Shown here: in pieces, positions 25,750 through 35,455 of the stretch
Numbering within the stretch: position 1 is the stretch's first letter
Layout of the letters: every line of letters begins with the position of its first letter
From: Bosea sp. AS-1
GTDB taxonomy: Bacteria; Pseudomonadota; Alphaproteobacteria; Rhizobiales; Beijerinckiaceae
Assembly (NCBI RefSeq): GCF_002220095.1
Contig: NZ_CP022372.1
Location: forward strand, 5,396,501 to 5,460,500
Length of the DNA: 64,000 nt
Reading direction: 5' to 3'
Notes under the pieces: generated by a model
Told to the model about the DNA's origin: nothing
The model's input: the letters and a program-made list of their open reading frames with translations, nothing else
Database searches by the model: none
Program-made: the position numbers and the translations under genes

Positions 25750-26759
25750 CGGTCGATCAGCACCTTCAGCGTCTCGAAGGCCATCGGGCGGCGGCCTTCC
25801 TCGATATCGTGGATCAGCGCGACCAGCGTCTCCAGCGCAGGCGTCGCGACACCCGCCTCGCGGCCGAGCGTGGCGATGATGCCGATCTGCGGGTCGACCT
25901 CGGTCTTGCGCTTGCGCACCGCCAGGTCGCGCCAGATGCCGGAATGGGTCTTGGCGGTCCGCGATGTGTAATCGGCCAGCCATGCGATGGCAGCGGCCTG
26001 CGGCTTCTCCGGCGCGCCCGGCGCAAACACCCGCGGGTCGAACTCGCCGAAGCCCAGTGAGGCGATGCCGCGCTTGGCCGCAACCGCACCGACTTCCCGG
26101 CCGAGCGCGAGCCAGACAGGCCGGCGCGCTGGATCAGAAAAGTTCTCCGACATCGAATCGTCTGTTAGCGCCGTGGCAAAGAGCATCGCGCCATAGGCGA
26201 GCTTGCCCCAGAGATAGCCCCAGATGTTGTCCGTCAGAATCGCATCCGGCTCGAACAGCCTCAGCAGGCGATGCATCTCGCTCGCCCGCTCGCTGATCGT
26301 GCCATCGATCTCGCCCACGACCACCGCGCCACGGTTGCCGTAGAGGATTTCGCCCGGCCCGAGCCAGTCGGCTCCGAAATTGACGAAGCAGCCCATGGTG
26401 CGCTGCTCGCCGACTGCTCTGGCGATGGCGAGCTCGTTGAGTCCGTTCTGGGCGGAAAGGACGAAACCGTCATCGGCGAGATGCGGTTTCAGCGCCGCGA
26501 GCGCCGACTCCGTTGCGCCCGCCTTCACGGCAAGAACGATCCGGCGATAGCGGCCTTCCAGCTCCTGCGGCGTCACCGCCGGCACGACCTGCCGGAACGC
26601 CTCGACCGGCCCGGAGATGGCGAGCCCCTGCTTGCGGCAAGCCTCGACATGCCCGGCCACGACATCGACGAGCCGCACCGGCACGCCAGCCCGCGCCCAA
26701 TAGGCACCGAGCGTGCCGCCGATCGCGCCCGCGCCCCAGATCAGGATAGGCTCAGTCAT
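25722..26759 (-). CDS. 2-dehydropantoate 2-reductase family enzyme
   Basis: 345 residues. Rossmann motif GAGAIGGTLGAYWARAG at the N-terminus; the C-terminal ApbA helical domain contains WGKLAYGAMLFATAL and KTEVDPQIG. The family reduces ketopantoate to pantoate or related 2-oxo acids with NADPH. Context (isoaspartyl peptidase, ABC importer, SDR) argues for a catabolic 2-oxo- or 2-hydroxy-acid rather than pantothenate synthesis; this is inference. ATG at 26759; overlaps the SDR start by 28 bases. Confidence 0.88.
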   Translation of the reverse strand: MTEPILIWGAGAIGGTLGAYWARAGVPVRLVDVVAGHVEACRKQGLAISGPVEAFRQVVPAVTPQELEGRYRRIVLAVKAGATESALAALKPHLADDGFVLSAQNGLNELAIARAVGEQRTMGCFVNFGADWLGPGEILYGNRGAVVVGEIDGTISERASEMHRLLRLFEPDAILTDNIWGYLWGKLAYGAMLFATALTDDSMSENFSDPARRPVWLALGREVGAVAAKRGIASLGFGEFDPRVFAPGAPEKPQAAAIAWLADYTSRTAKTHSGIWRDLAVRKRKTEVDPQIGIIATLGREAGVATPALETLVALIHDIEEGRRPMAFETLKVLIDRCRSVSTAA

Positions 26760-26769
26760 TCGCGGGACC

Positions 26770-27717
26770 TCAGGCCTGCCCGGCCATCTCGACATCGGCA
26801 TGGGTGGCGACATGCATCAGCCCATCAGGCGTCACCCAGCCGCGATACATGCCATCCGTGTTGTAGGGCGCCACGATGTGCCCGGTCTCGTCGACGGCGA
26901 CGAGACCGGCGCCGACCTTGTGAGCGGTCAGCTCGGCCATCGCCTCCTGCGTCGCCTGCTCGAGCGAGAGGCCCTTATAGGCCATCAGCGATGCGATCTC
27001 GTGACCGACGCAGTAGCGGATGAAATACTCGCCCTTGCCGGTGCCGGAGACGGCGCAGCGCCCGTCGCGCGCATAGGTGCCGGCGCCGATGATCGGGGAA
27101 TCGCCGACGCGGCCGACCGGCTTGTTGGTGTAGCCACCGGTCGAGGTCGCGGCGGCGAGGTGGCCCTGCGCGTCGCAGGCGACGGCACCGACGGTGCCGT
27201 GCTTCTCGGCCTCGCTCGCTTCGGCCGCCGTACCGACCAGCTCCCGGATCTTCATCGAGGAGAGATTCTTGCGCCGCCTCTCCGTCGAGAAATAATCGTT
27301 CTCGACGGTGTCGATGCCCTCATGCTCGGCGAAGATGTCGGCCGCCGGACCGGCAAGGAGCAGCGGATCGCCGCGCAGCATCAACGCCTTGGCGGCTGCG
27401 ACCGGGTTCTTGATGCGCTTGACGGCGCAGACGGCGCCGGCGGCGAGCGTCGCCCCGTCCATGATGGAAGCATCGAGCTCATGCTCTCCATCGGCGTTGA
27501 AGGCAGCTCCATGGCCTGCGTTGAAAAGCGGCGAGTCCTCCATGACCCGCACGGCCGCTTCGACCGCGTCGACCGCCGGGCCGCCCTTGCTGAGAATCGT
27601 CCAGCCGGCCCGCAGCGCACTGGCGAGATCGGAGCGGGCCTGGGCCCATTCGGCTTCGGTCATCTCGGCCTTCGGCAAGGTGCCGCAGCCGCCGTGGATG
27701 GCGAGAGCAAGTGTCAT
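26770..27717 (-). CDS. iaaA: Isoaspartyl peptidase / plant-type L-asparaginase
   Basis: 315 residues. Ntn hydrolase of the Asn/Asp-Gly group: starts LALAIHGGCGTL, has FNAGHGAAFN and the self-cleaving EKHGTVGAVACD with the catalytic Thr near residue 175, followed by TSTGGYTNKPVGRVGDSPIIG. It cleaves beta-aspartyl dipeptides and asparagine after autoproteolysis. Next to a peptide-family binding protein, it recalls the E. coli iaaA-gsiABCD arrangement. ATG 27717 chosen because the family starts there; 11 extra codons are open upstream. Confidence 0.93.
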   Translation of the reverse strand: MTLALAIHGGCGTLPKAEMTEAEWAQARSDLASALRAGWTILSKGGPAVDAVEAAVRVMEDSPLFNAGHGAAFNADGEHELDASIMDGATLAAGAVCAVKRIKNPVAAAKALMLRGDPLLLAGPAADIFAEHEGIDTVENDYFSTERRRKNLSSMKIRELVGTAAEASEAEKHGTVGAVACDAQGHLAAATSTGGYTNKPVGRVGDSPIIGAGTYARDGRCAVSGTGKGEYFIRYCVGHEIASLMAYKGLSLEQATQEAMAELTAHKVGAGLVAVDETGHIVAPYNTDGMYRGWVTPDGLMHVATHADVEMAGQA

Positions 27718-27801
27718 GAAATCAAGATTCCGTTGAGGTGACCTGGTCATTGTCGGAGCGCCCGGCCGGCTTGGAACCGGCCGGGACGCGGCTACGAGGG
27801 G

Positions 27802-29394
27802 TCACTTCTTAACAGGCTTGATGTCCATGGCCAGCGTGTCCTCGTCGACACGCGGCGAGATCGTGACCTTGTCCTTCTGCATCGCCCAGGCCGAACCGAC
27901 GGCAGTGATCGGCAGGCGCGGCCTATCCTTGGCGACGATCGCGGCGACATCCGAGAGCATCTTGTTGCGCTTGGCCTCGTCCATCTCGACGGCGGCATCC
28001 TCGATCAGCTTGTCGACCTGCGGATTGGCGTAGTTCTGGACATTGAACGCGCCGAGCTTCTTGGCCGGATCGTTGGAATGCACCAGCGAGGAGAGGGTGT
28101 AGTTCGCCTCGCCCGTCAGCGTGCCCCAGCCGGACATCGACATCGAGAACTCGCCGCGGAGCCGCGCCGGGAAGAAGACGGCGCCGGGCTGCGCATTCGC
28201 ATTCACCTCGATGCCGATGCGGGCGAGCATCTGCGCGATCGAGGTGCCGACCTGCCGGTCGCCGGGCAGGCGGTCATTGGTGAAGGAAAAGGTGATCTTG
28301 AAGCCGTTGGGGAAGCCGGCGTCCGCCATCAGCTTCTTCGCCTTGGCGACGTCGGGCTTGATCGGCGGCAGCTCCTTGTTGAAGCCGGCGATGGTCGGCG
28401 TCACCAGCTGGTTGGCCGGCGAGCCGAGACCTTCCATCGCGATCTCGGCCAGCGCCGGACGATCGATGGCGAGGTCGATCGCCTCGCGCACGCGGACATC
28501 CTGCAGCGGGTTCTTCGGCAGGGCCGAGCCATCCTTTGCGGTGACCTGCGGGGTCTTGTCCCGCATGTCGAGCTCCATGTTGAACAGATAGACGCTCTCG
28601 ACCGTGGTCACGGTGAGCTTGGCGTCACGCTTCAGCGTCGGCACGTCGGAGGCCGGCGCGCGCACGATGATGTCGACCTGGCCAGCCTTGAGCTGGGCGA
28701 CGCGGGCAGCGTCGTTCGGCAACTCCTTGCGCACGACCTTGGCCCAGGGCTCCTTCGGCCCCCAATAACCGTCGAAGCGCTCGAGCACCATCTGGTCCTT
28801 CGGCGTCCAGGACACGAACTTGTAGGGGCCGGTACCGATCGCGGCCTTGCCCGAGTTGAAGGCCTCGTTGGCGTTGTCCTTGGTGAGACCCGCCGCCGCC
28901 TTGTGCGAGACGATGAAGAGGCGGATGAAATCATTCGGCAGGTTCGGCGCCGGTCCGTCGGTGATGATGTGCACCGTCAGCGGGTCGATGACCTTCACCT
29001 CCTTGACCCGACGGACATAGATCGTCGTCGGGTTGGGGCCGGCCACGACCGGAATGCGCTCGATCGAGAACTTGACGTCCTCGGCGGTGAAGTCCGAGCC
29101 GTCATGGAACTTGACGCCGGGGCGCAGCTTGAACTCCCAGACGGTCGGCTCCAGCGTCTTCCAGCTCAGCGCCAGCCGCGGCTCGATCTGCAGCTTGTCA
29201 CCGGACCAGGTCAGCGTGTCGAAGACATGTTTCAGCGCCTCGGCATGGGTGCCGGTGGCAGTGAAATGCGGATCGATCGATTCCGGACCGGCGCGGACGC
29301 CGATCGTCAGGGTCTGGGCAAGCGCGCCGGTCGAGACGGCCGCGCCGAGCAGGGCGGCAAAGGCGGCAAGGCGAAAGGTCTTCGCAAAATTCAT
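27802..29394 (-). CDS. Peptide-type ABC transporter substrate-binding protein
   Basis: 530 residues, SBP family 5 (DppA/OppA/GsiB). Signal peptide FRLAAFAALLGAAVSTGALAQ. Family signature in the N-lobe is WSGDKLQIEPRLALSWKTLEPTVWEFKLRPGVKFHDGSDFTAEDV. Captures an oligopeptide or similar solute in the periplasm for the two permeases and double ATPase encoded on the other strand beyond the MarR gene. First gene after marR on this strand. Confidence 0.93.
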   Translation of the reverse strand: MNFAKTFRLAAFAALLGAAVSTGALAQTLTIGVRAGPESIDPHFTATGTHAEALKHVFDTLTWSGDKLQIEPRLALSWKTLEPTVWEFKLRPGVKFHDGSDFTAEDVKFSIERIPVVAGPNPTTIYVRRVKEVKVIDPLTVHIITDGPAPNLPNDFIRLFIVSHKAAAGLTKDNANEAFNSGKAAIGTGPYKFVSWTPKDQMVLERFDGYWGPKEPWAKVVRKELPNDAARVAQLKAGQVDIIVRAPASDVPTLKRDAKLTVTTVESVYLFNMELDMRDKTPQVTAKDGSALPKNPLQDVRVREAIDLAIDRPALAEIAMEGLGSPANQLVTPTIAGFNKELPPIKPDVAKAKKLMADAGFPNGFKITFSFTNDRLPGDRQVGTSIAQMLARIGIEVNANAQPGAVFFPARLRGEFSMSMSGWGTLTGEANYTLSSLVHSNDPAKKLGAFNVQNYANPQVDKLIEDAAVEMDEAKRNKMLSDVAAIVAKDRPRLPITAVGSAWAMQKDKVTISPRVDEDTLAMDIKPVKK

Positions 29395-29442
29395 GACGGA
29401 TTCCCCTGTTGTTTCTGTGGTTTTGACGAGAGTTCGCGCTAA

Positions 29443-29973
29443 CTAGAGTTCTTGGGGCCAGTCCGGCGAGGCGATGACGAGCTTGTCCATCAGAGCGCAA
29501 AGCTGCTGCTGCTCGTCGCCGCTGAGGCAGGCGAGCATTGCCGTCTGATGCCTCACCATCAGCGGCATGGTTTCATCGAAGATCTCGCGGCCTGCGGCGG
29601 TCAGATGCAGCACATAGCTGCGCAGGTCCGTGGGATCGGTCTCACGCCGCAGGAGCCGCCGCTGCAGCAATTTCTGCACGGCGCGGGACAGCGTGTTCTT
29701 CGGCAGCCCCGAGGAAGCGACGATGTTCTTGGCGGCCACGCCTTCCTTGAGCCCGACGGCATAGAGCGCCACGAATTCGGGGCGGACGAGGCCGTAGCGC
29801 GTCTCGATCCAGCGATAGACCGGATCGTTGAAGCGGAAAGCGACGAAGTTCAGCCGGAAGGACAGCCAGCAGGGATTGTCCCAGAGCTTGGTGACGGTCA
29901 GCGGATCGAGCCCGGCCAGCGCCGTCTCGCGTTCCGGATCGACGCGGGATAGTGATGTCGGCGAGCGCCGCAT
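29443..29973 (-). CDS. MarR-family transcriptional regulator
   Basis: 176 residues. Winged helix around RPEFVALYAVGLKEGVAAKNIVASSGLPKNTLSRAVQKLLQRRLLRRETDPTDLRSYVLHLTAAG. It sits at the hinge of two divergent transcript units and precedes the binding-protein gene on its own strand. GGGAGG stands 8 bases upstream of ATG 29973. A near-perfect 16-bp inverted repeat 23-38 bases upstream of the start is the likely operator for both directions. The inducer is presumably the imported compound. Confidence 0.92.
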   Translation of the reverse strand: MRRSPTSLSRVDPERETALAGLDPLTVTKLWDNPCWLSFRLNFVAFRFNDPVYRWIETRYGLVRPEFVALYAVGLKEGVAAKNIVASSGLPKNTLSRAVQKLLQRRLLRRETDPTDLRSYVLHLTAAGREIFDETMPLMVRHQTAMLACLSGDEQQQLCALMDKLVIASPDWPQEL

Positions 29974-29995
29974 GGGAGTACCTCCCGGCCGATTT

Positions 29996-30011
29996 AGTTC
30001 CAAATGGAACT
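29996..30011. promoter_or_regulatory. MarR operator candidate (inverted repeat)
   Basis: AGTTCCA (29996-30002) and TGGAACT (30005-30011) are exact mirror halves separated by AA, the size of a MarR dimer site. It lies in the divergent gap, and on the plus strand a TTGACG follows directly (30011-30016), so binding would occlude that promoter. Confidence 0.7.
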
Positions 30012-30138
30012 TGACGCTCTGTGAGGCCGGAGTCAAGGATGGCTTCGTTCGGCGGCTGTTCCGCTGTCGCGCCGTCCGATCGCGAGACCCGTTTCGCGAA
30101 GTCTCTACTGTCCGAAGCTGCGAAGCAAGGAACGCGCC

Positions 30139-30840
30139 GTGCTGGTCGCCGAAATGAACTGGATGCAGATCGAGGCGCAGGCGAAGCGGGACGACCGCTG
30201 CGTGCTGCCGCTCGGCAGCGTCGAGCAGCACGCCTATCTGAGCCTCGCGACCGACGTGATCCTGTCCGAGCGGGTGGCGCAGGAAGCGGCCGAACCGCTC
30301 GGCATCCCGGTTTTTCCGGTGCTGGCCTATGGTCTGACGCCAGGCTTCCTGAATTTCCCGGGCAGCATCTCTCTGAAGATGAGTACCTATGCGGCTTTGC
30401 TGGGCGACATCTTCGACGGCTTCTATCGCTCGGGCTTTCGCCGCATCGTCCTGGTCAACGGCCATGGCGGCAACTCGCCGGCACTGAACTTCGCGACCGA
30501 ATGGCTCGACGGCCATCCCGATGCCAGCATCCGCCTGCACAACTGGTGGGCAGCGCCGCAATTCCAGGCAGCGGTCAAAGCTGTCGACCCGGCCGCCTCG
30601 CACGCCTCCTGGATGGAGAACTTCCCCTGGACGCGGCTTGCCGGCGTCGCCATGCCCGACACGCTGAAGCCGCCCTTCAACGCGGCGGAATACCAGGCGG
30701 CGAGCCCGGCAAAGCGCCGCGAGATCCTCGGCGACGGCAACTTCCACGGCCTCTACCAGCGTCCGGACGAGGAAATGCTCAGGCTCTGGCAGGTCGGCGT
30801 CGAGGAGACGCGTGCCGCTATGGTGGAGAACTGGCCGTGA
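30139..30840 (+). CDS. Creatininase-family amidohydrolase
   Basis: 233 residues from GTG 30139 with CAAGGA 7 bases upstream. The metal site is visible: LPLGSVEQHAYLSLATDV gives Glu29, His31 and Asp39, and IVLVNGHGGNSPALNF gives the second His. Creatininase-family enzymes hydrolyse cyclic amides (creatinine, formamidopyrimidines, mycofactocin-type peptides). Heads the rightward transcript of the MarR cluster, 23 bases before the first permease. The precise substrate is unknown. Confidence 0.9.
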   Translation: MLVAEMNWMQIEAQAKRDDRCVLPLGSVEQHAYLSLATDVILSERVAQEAAEPLGIPVFPVLAYGLTPGFLNFPGSISLKMSTYAALLGDIFDGFYRSGFRRIVLVNGHGGNSPALNFATEWLDGHPDASIRLHNWWAAPQFQAAVKAVDPAASHASWMENFPWTRLAGVAMPDTLKPPFNAAEYQAASPAKRREILGDGNFHGLYQRPDEEMLRLWQVGVEETRAAMVENWP

Positions 30841-30862
30841 GGCCGCGCCGAAAGCTCTACCC

Positions 30863-31837
30863 ATGCTAGGCCACATCGCCGTCAGGCTGGTGCAGGCGCT
30901 TGTCGTCATGCTCGTCATGTCGGCGCTGGTCTTCGTCGGCGTCTACGCGATCGGCAATCCGATCGACGTGCTGATCGGCCCCGATGTCAGCCAGGAACTG
31001 CGCCTCCAGACCATCGCGCATTACGGGCTCGACCGGCCGCTCTGGGAGCAATATTTCACCTTCCTCGGCCGCGTGCTGCATGGCGATTTCGGCCGCTCCT
31101 TCGTCTTCGGCATGCCGGTGATGGAGCTCATCCTGTCGCGACTGCCGGCGACGCTCGAGCTGACCCTGGCCGCGGTGTGCGGCGCGGCGCTGATCGGCAT
31201 TCCGGCCGGCATCTATGCGGGCTACAAGCCGGACAGCTTCGCCTCGAAGCTGATTATGACGGTCTCGATCCTCGGCTTCTCCGTGCCGACCTTCTGGATC
31301 GGCCTCGTGCTGATCATGGCCTTCGCCGTCGAACTGCAATGGCTGCCAGCCGGCGGGCGCGGCGAGACCGTCTCCATCTTCGGTGTCGAATGGAGCTTCC
31401 TGACGCTGGACGGGCTGAAGCATCTGCTGCTGCCGGCGCTCAACCTTGCCTTCTTCAAGCTCGCCCTGATGACGCGCCTTGCGCGGGCCGGCACGCGCGA
31501 GACCATGCTGTCCGACACCGTGAAATTCGCCCGTGCCGCCGGCCTCTCCGAATGGACGGTGCTGCGCCGGCATGTGCTGCGCCTGATCGCGATCCCGCTC
31601 GTCACCGTCTTCGGTCTCGAATTCGGCTCGACACTCGCCTTCGCCGTGGTCACCGAGACGATCTTCTCCTGGCCCGGCATCGGCAAGCTGATCATCGACT
31701 CCATCCAGTCGCTCGACCGACCTGTGATGGTCGCCTATCTGATGCTCGTCGCCTTCGTCTTCATCACCATCAACTTCCTCGTCGACCTCGCCTATGTCGG
31801 GCTCGATCCGCGGCTCAGGAAGGGAGGCGCGCGATGA
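30863..31837 (+). CDS. ABC transporter permease (DppB/GsiC type)
   Basis: 324 residues. N-terminal signature HIAVRLVQALVVMLVMSALVF, six membrane helices, and the EAA loop with ARAAGLSEWTVLRRHVLRLIAIPLVTVFG. Typical of the first permease of dipeptide-family importers. Its stop overlaps the next permease start (ATGA). Confidence 0.94.
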   Translation: MLGHIAVRLVQALVVMLVMSALVFVGVYAIGNPIDVLIGPDVSQELRLQTIAHYGLDRPLWEQYFTFLGRVLHGDFGRSFVFGMPVMELILSRLPATLELTLAAVCGAALIGIPAGIYAGYKPDSFASKLIMTVSILGFSVPTFWIGLVLIMAFAVELQWLPAGGRGETVSIFGVEWSFLTLDGLKHLLLPALNLAFFKLALMTRLARAGTRETMLSDTVKFARAAGLSEWTVLRRHVLRLIAIPLVTVFGLEFGSTLAFAVVTETIFSWPGIGKLIIDSIQSLDRPVMVAYLMLVAFVFITINFLVDLAYVGLDPRLRKGGAR

Positions 31838-32712
31838 AGGACGCCTCTCCCGCCGCGCGCTTCTGGGCGGAATTCCGCGAGAGCAAAACCGCAGTCGTGG
31901 CGCTTGCCGTGGTCGTGCTGATGATCGGCATCGCGTTGCTGGCGCCGCTCGTCGCGCCGCAAGACCCCTACGATCTCGCCAATCTCGCGCTTTCCGACGC
32001 GCGCCGACCGCCGGGCTATGTCGGCGAGGGCGGTTACACGCACTGGCTCGGCACCGATGCGCAGGGACGCGACCTGCTTTCCGCGATCCTCTATGGCCTG
32101 CGCATCTCGCTGCAGATGGGGCTGGTCGCCGGCGCGCTCGCCTTCACGCTCGGCGTGGCGCTCGGCATCGGCGCAGCCTATGCGGGCGGGCGCTGGGAAG
32201 CCTTCATCATGCGCGTCATCGACCTGCAGCTCGCCTTCCCCGCGATCCTGCTGGCTCTGGTGCTCTCGGCGCTGCTGGGACAGGGCAAGATGCAGCTCAT
32301 CGCGGCGCTCGCCGCCGCGCAATATGCTTATTTCGCCCGCACCGCCCATGGCGCGGCCTCGGCCGAGCGCGGCAAGGACTATGTCGAGGCCGTACTGTCG
32401 ACGCCACTGCCGGGTTGGCGTGTGGTGCTCCGCCATATCTTCCCGAACTGCCTGCCGCCCTTGATCGTGGTCGCGACCGTGCAGGTGGCGAACGCCATCG
32501 CGCTGGAGGCGACGCTCTCCTTCCTCGGTGTCGGGCTGCCGGTGACCGAGCCCTCGCTCGGCATGCTGATCTCGAACGGCTTCCAGTACATGCTCTCGGG
32601 CCGCTACTGGATCTCGATCTATCCGGGCATCGCGCTCATCATCCTGATCGTCGCGATCAATCTCGTCGGCGATCGCATCCGCGACCAGGTCAATCCGAGG
32701 CTGAAGCGATGA
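31834..32712 (+). CDS. ABC transporter permease (DppC/GsiD type)
   Basis: 292 residues. The OppC-type N-terminal helix (AVVALAVVVLMIGIALLAPLVAP) is followed by HWLGTDAQGRDLLSAILYGLRISLQMGL, the classic DppC signature, and an EAA loop RGKDYVEAVLSTPLPGWRVVLRHIFPN. Coupled by 4-base overlaps to both neighbours. Forms the channel with the preceding permease. Confidence 0.94.
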   Translation: MKDASPAARFWAEFRESKTAVVALAVVVLMIGIALLAPLVAPQDPYDLANLALSDARRPPGYVGEGGYTHWLGTDAQGRDLLSAILYGLRISLQMGLVAGALAFTLGVALGIGAAYAGGRWEAFIMRVIDLQLAFPAILLALVLSALLGQGKMQLIAALAAAQYAYFARTAHGAASAERGKDYVEAVLSTPLPGWRVVLRHIFPNCLPPLIVVATVQVANAIALEATLSFLGVGLPVTEPSLGMLISNGFQYMLSGRYWISIYPGIALIILIVAINLVGDRIRDQVNPRLKR

Positions 32713-34421
32713 GCGAGGCGCCTCTCCTTCAGGTCACCAATCTCGCGACGCATTTCCACACCCGCAACGGCGTGGTGAAGGCGGTCGATGGCGTCTCCTT
32801 CGCGCTGAAGCGCGGCGAGGTGATGGGCCTCGTCGGCGAATCCGGCTCGGGCAAGAGCATCACCGGCTTCTCGATCATCGGGCTGATCGACCCGCCCGGC
32901 CGTGTCGAGCCCGGCTCGTCGGTGAAGCTCGAGGATCGCGAGCTCGTCGGACTGGCCCCAAGCGGACTCCGCAAGATCCGCGGCAAGCAGATCTCGATGG
33001 TCTTCCAGGACCCGATGATGACGCTGAACCCGATGCTGACCATCGGCACGCAGATCAGGCTCGCACTGGAAGCGCATGAGACGGTCTCCGGCGCCGAAGC
33101 GCGCCGGCGGGCGATCGCCGCACTGGCGCAGGTCCGCATTCCCGATCCGGAAGCCAAGGTCGATTTCTACCCGCACCAGTTTTCCGGTGGCATGCGCCAG
33201 CGCGTCGCCATCGCGATCGCCCTGCTGCACCGGCCGAAGCTGATCATCTGCGACGAGCCGACGACCGCGCTGGACGTCTCCGTCCAGGCCGAGATTCTCG
33301 CTGAGATGAAGGAGCTGGTCGCCGAGCTCGGCACGGCGCTGATCTGGATCAGCCATGACCTCGCCGTCGTCGCGGAACTGGCCGACCACGTCTGCGTCAT
33401 GCGCCATGGCAAGATCGTCGAGGCCGGGCCGACGCTCGCAGTGCTGACCCATCCGCAGCATCCCTACACGCAGGCCCTGCTCGATGCCCTGCCCTCGCGT
33501 TCCGAGCCCGGCACGCTGCTGGCCGGTGGCGTCGGCTCCGATGTCGCTCCGCCGCCGCGCGCTGCGAAGCAGACGCCGCCCGCCACCGCGGATGCCGTGC
33601 ACTATGTCCGCATCGAGCATGTCGCCAAGCGCTTCGCCCAGACGCCGGGCCTGTTCCGCAAGCTCGCCCAGAAAGCCGGCCTGTCGAAGGCGCCGGCTGT
33701 GGTGCAGGCGGTCGACGATGTCACGCTGGTGCTGAAGCGCGGCGAGGCGCTCGGCCTCGTCGGCGAATCCGGCTCGGGCAAGTCGACGCTCGGGCGCGTG
33801 GCCGCCGGCATCTATGCGCCGGACCATGGCTTCGTCCGCATCGACGGCGCACCGGTGATGAGCGCGGGTAACAACCCACACAAGGTCACGACGCGCGTCC
33901 AGACGATCTTCCAGGACCCCTTCGCCTCGCTCAACCCACGCATGACGGTGGGCGACAGCATCGCCGAGGGGCCATTGGCACATGGGCTGGTCGAACGCGG
34001 GCAGGCCAAGACCTATGTCCGGCAATGGCTGGCGGCGGTCGGGCTCAACCCCGATTTCGCCAGCCGCTATCCGCACCAGTTCTCGGGTGGCCAGCGCCAG
34101 CGCGTCGCCATCGCACGCGCGCTCGCGATGCAGCCGGACGTCGTGGTCTGCGACGAGCCGGTGGCCTCGCTCGACGTCTCGATCCAGGCGCAGATCATCA
34201 ACCTGCTGATCCGGCTCAGGCAGGAGCTCGACCTGACGCTGATCTTCATCTCGCATGACCTCTCGGTGGTGCGCCATCTCTGCGACCGGGTCGCGATCAT
34301 GTATCGCGGCAGGATCGTCGAGAGCGGCCCGGCCGGCGAGGTCTACGACCATCCGCAGCACGACTACACCAAGCGCCTGCTCGCCGCCGTGCCGACATTG
34401 CCGGGCGCCGTGACCATCTGA
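32709..34421 (+). CDS. Dipeptide-type ABC transporter, two fused ATPase domains
   Basis: 570 residues; DppD- and DppF-like ATPases in one chain, as in GsiA. Domain 1 (residues ~7-255): Walker [13 protein letters not shown], signature [11 protein letters not shown], Walker [13 protein letters not shown]. Domain 2 (~300-560): Walker [13 protein letters not shown], signature [14 protein letters not shown], Walker [12 protein letters not shown]. Each has the C-terminal oligopeptide extension ([22 protein letters not shown]). ATG overlaps the permease stop. Confidence 0.95.
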   Translation: MSEAPLLQVTNLATHFHTRNGVVKAVDGVSFALKRGEVMGLVGESGSGKSITGFSIIGLIDPPGRVEPGSSVKLEDRELVGLAPSGLRKIRGKQISMVFQDPMMTLNPMLTIGTQIRLALEAHETVSGAEARRRAIAALAQVRIPDPEAKVDFYPHQFSGGMRQRVAIAIALLHRPKLIICDEPTTALDVSVQAEILAEMKELVAELGTALIWISHDLAVVAELADHVCVMRHGKIVEAGPTLAVLTHPQHPYTQALLDALPSRSEPGTLLAGGVGSDVAPPPRAAKQTPPATADAVHYVRIEHVAKRFAQTPGLFRKLAQKAGLSKAPAVVQAVDDVTLVLKRGEALGLVGESGSGKSTLGRVAAGIYAPDHGFVRIDGAPVMSAGNNPHKVTTRVQTIFQDPFASLNPRMTVGDSIAEGPLAHGLVERGQAKTYVRQWLAAVGLNPDFASRYPHQFSGGQRQRVAIARALAMQPDVVVCDEPVASLDVSIQAQIINLLIRLRQELDLTLIFISHDLSVVRHLCDRVAIMYRGRIVESGPAGEVYDHPQHDYTKRLLAAVPTLPGAVTI

Positions 34422-34432
34422 GGAGACAGCCG

Positions 34433-35344
34433 ATGAGCGCTGATACGGAACTCGTGGAACTCCTGCCCTGGCAGTGGCCGGAAGAGGTCTGGCGCGGCAA
34501 GGTCGAGCAGGTTCGCGCCGGCCGTAATCTCAAGCCCGCGAAGTGGAAGAACGGCGCCCGCTGCGCGATCGCTCTCTCCTTCGACGTCGACCATGAGACC
34601 AATGAACTGCGCGACGGCGGCAAATCGGTCGGCCGCCTCTCCTGGGGGCAATACGGTAACCGTGTCGGCGTGCCGCGCATTCTGAAGCTCCTGAAGGAGC
34701 AGGACATCCAGGCAAGCTTCTTCGTGCCCGCCGTCACGGCCCTGCTCTATCCCGACGAACAGCGCCAGATCGTCGGCGAGGGCCACGAGATCGGCCTGCA
34801 TGGCTGGATCCACGAGGTCAACACGGCGGTTCCGCCGGAGAACGAGCGCGAGCTGCATCTGCGCTCCGCCGACACGCTGGAAAAGATCACCGGTATCCGG
34901 CCTGTCGGCATGCGCACGCCCTCGTGGGATTTCTCGGAGGTGACGCTCTCGGTCGAGCGTGAGCTCGGCCTGCTCTACGATTCCTCACTCTTCGCCGACG
35001 ACGACCCCTACGAGATCGTCGAGAAAGGCGAGGCGACCGGGATGGTCGAATTGCCGGTGGAATGGATTCGCGACGACGCCGCCTATCTCAGCATGAACCG
35101 CTTCCAGGCGCTGAGGCCCTATACCTCGCCCGAGGCGGTCTTCGACGTCTTCCGCCGCGAATTCGAGGGCGCCCATGCGGAAGGCGGGCTCTTCCTGCTG
35201 ACCATGCATCCACATGTCATCACCTATCGCTCGCGCTTCTGGATCCTCGAGGAACTGATCCGCCTCGCCAAGGCCAAGGGCGATTGCTGGTTCGCGACGC
35301 ATGCCGAGATCGCGGCCTATGTGAAGGCCGAAGCCGGACTCTGA
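34433..35344 (+). CDS. NodB-fold deacetylase / cyclic-imidase-like hydrolase
   Basis: 303 residues. NodB motif 1 is ALSFDVDHETNE, motif 2 GLHGWIHE, and motif 3 RTPSWDFSE. These match the PgdA-of-Helicobacter/cyclic imide hydrolase/PuuE allantoinase branch rather than chitin deacetylases: there is no signal peptide, the enzyme is cytoplasmic, and the HGxxH motif is of that type. Members of this branch open cyclic imides or act on ureides. As last gene of an operon with a creatininase-family enzyme, a cyclic amide or imide substrate is plausible. RBS GAGGAG precedes the ATG. Confidence 0.82.
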   Translation: MSADTELVELLPWQWPEEVWRGKVEQVRAGRNLKPAKWKNGARCAIALSFDVDHETNELRDGGKSVGRLSWGQYGNRVGVPRILKLLKEQDIQASFFVPAVTALLYPDEQRQIVGEGHEIGLHGWIHEVNTAVPPENERELHLRSADTLEKITGIRPVGMRTPSWDFSEVTLSVERELGLLYDSSLFADDDPYEIVEKGEATGMVELPVEWIRDDAAYLSMNRFQALRPYTSPEAVFDVFRREFEGAHAEGGLFLLTMHPHVITYRSRFWILEELIRLAKAKGDCWFATHAEIAAYVKAEAGL

Positions 35345-35395
35345 ATCGGCAAGGCAGCGGAACCACCGCCCGATTCTCGCCGTTTTCGCTTCATC

Positions 35396-35427
35396 CCGGG
35401 TTCAGGCCATGAAGGGCCTGATCCCGG
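35396..35427. repeat. Imperfect 13-bp inverted repeat before the OmpA-like gene
   Basis: CCGGGTTCAGGCC (35396-35408) pairs with GGCCTGATCCCGG (35415-35427) with one mismatch. The surrounding TCATCCCGGG...CCTGATCCCGG pattern is another common Rhizobiales intergenic palindrome type. It abuts the ATG at 35429, which makes that start less likely for the downstream gene. Confidence 0.6.
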
Positions 35428-35455
35428 TATGTTGAAACGAACGACGGGAATTGCG

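Noticed and set aside
28078..29442. 454-codon plus-strand frame
   Set aside because: Antisense shadow of the substrate-binding protein gene, which has a clear signal peptide and family motifs.
32619..34361. 580-codon minus-strand frame opposite the double ATPase
   Set aside because: Antisense of a gene with complete ABC motifs.
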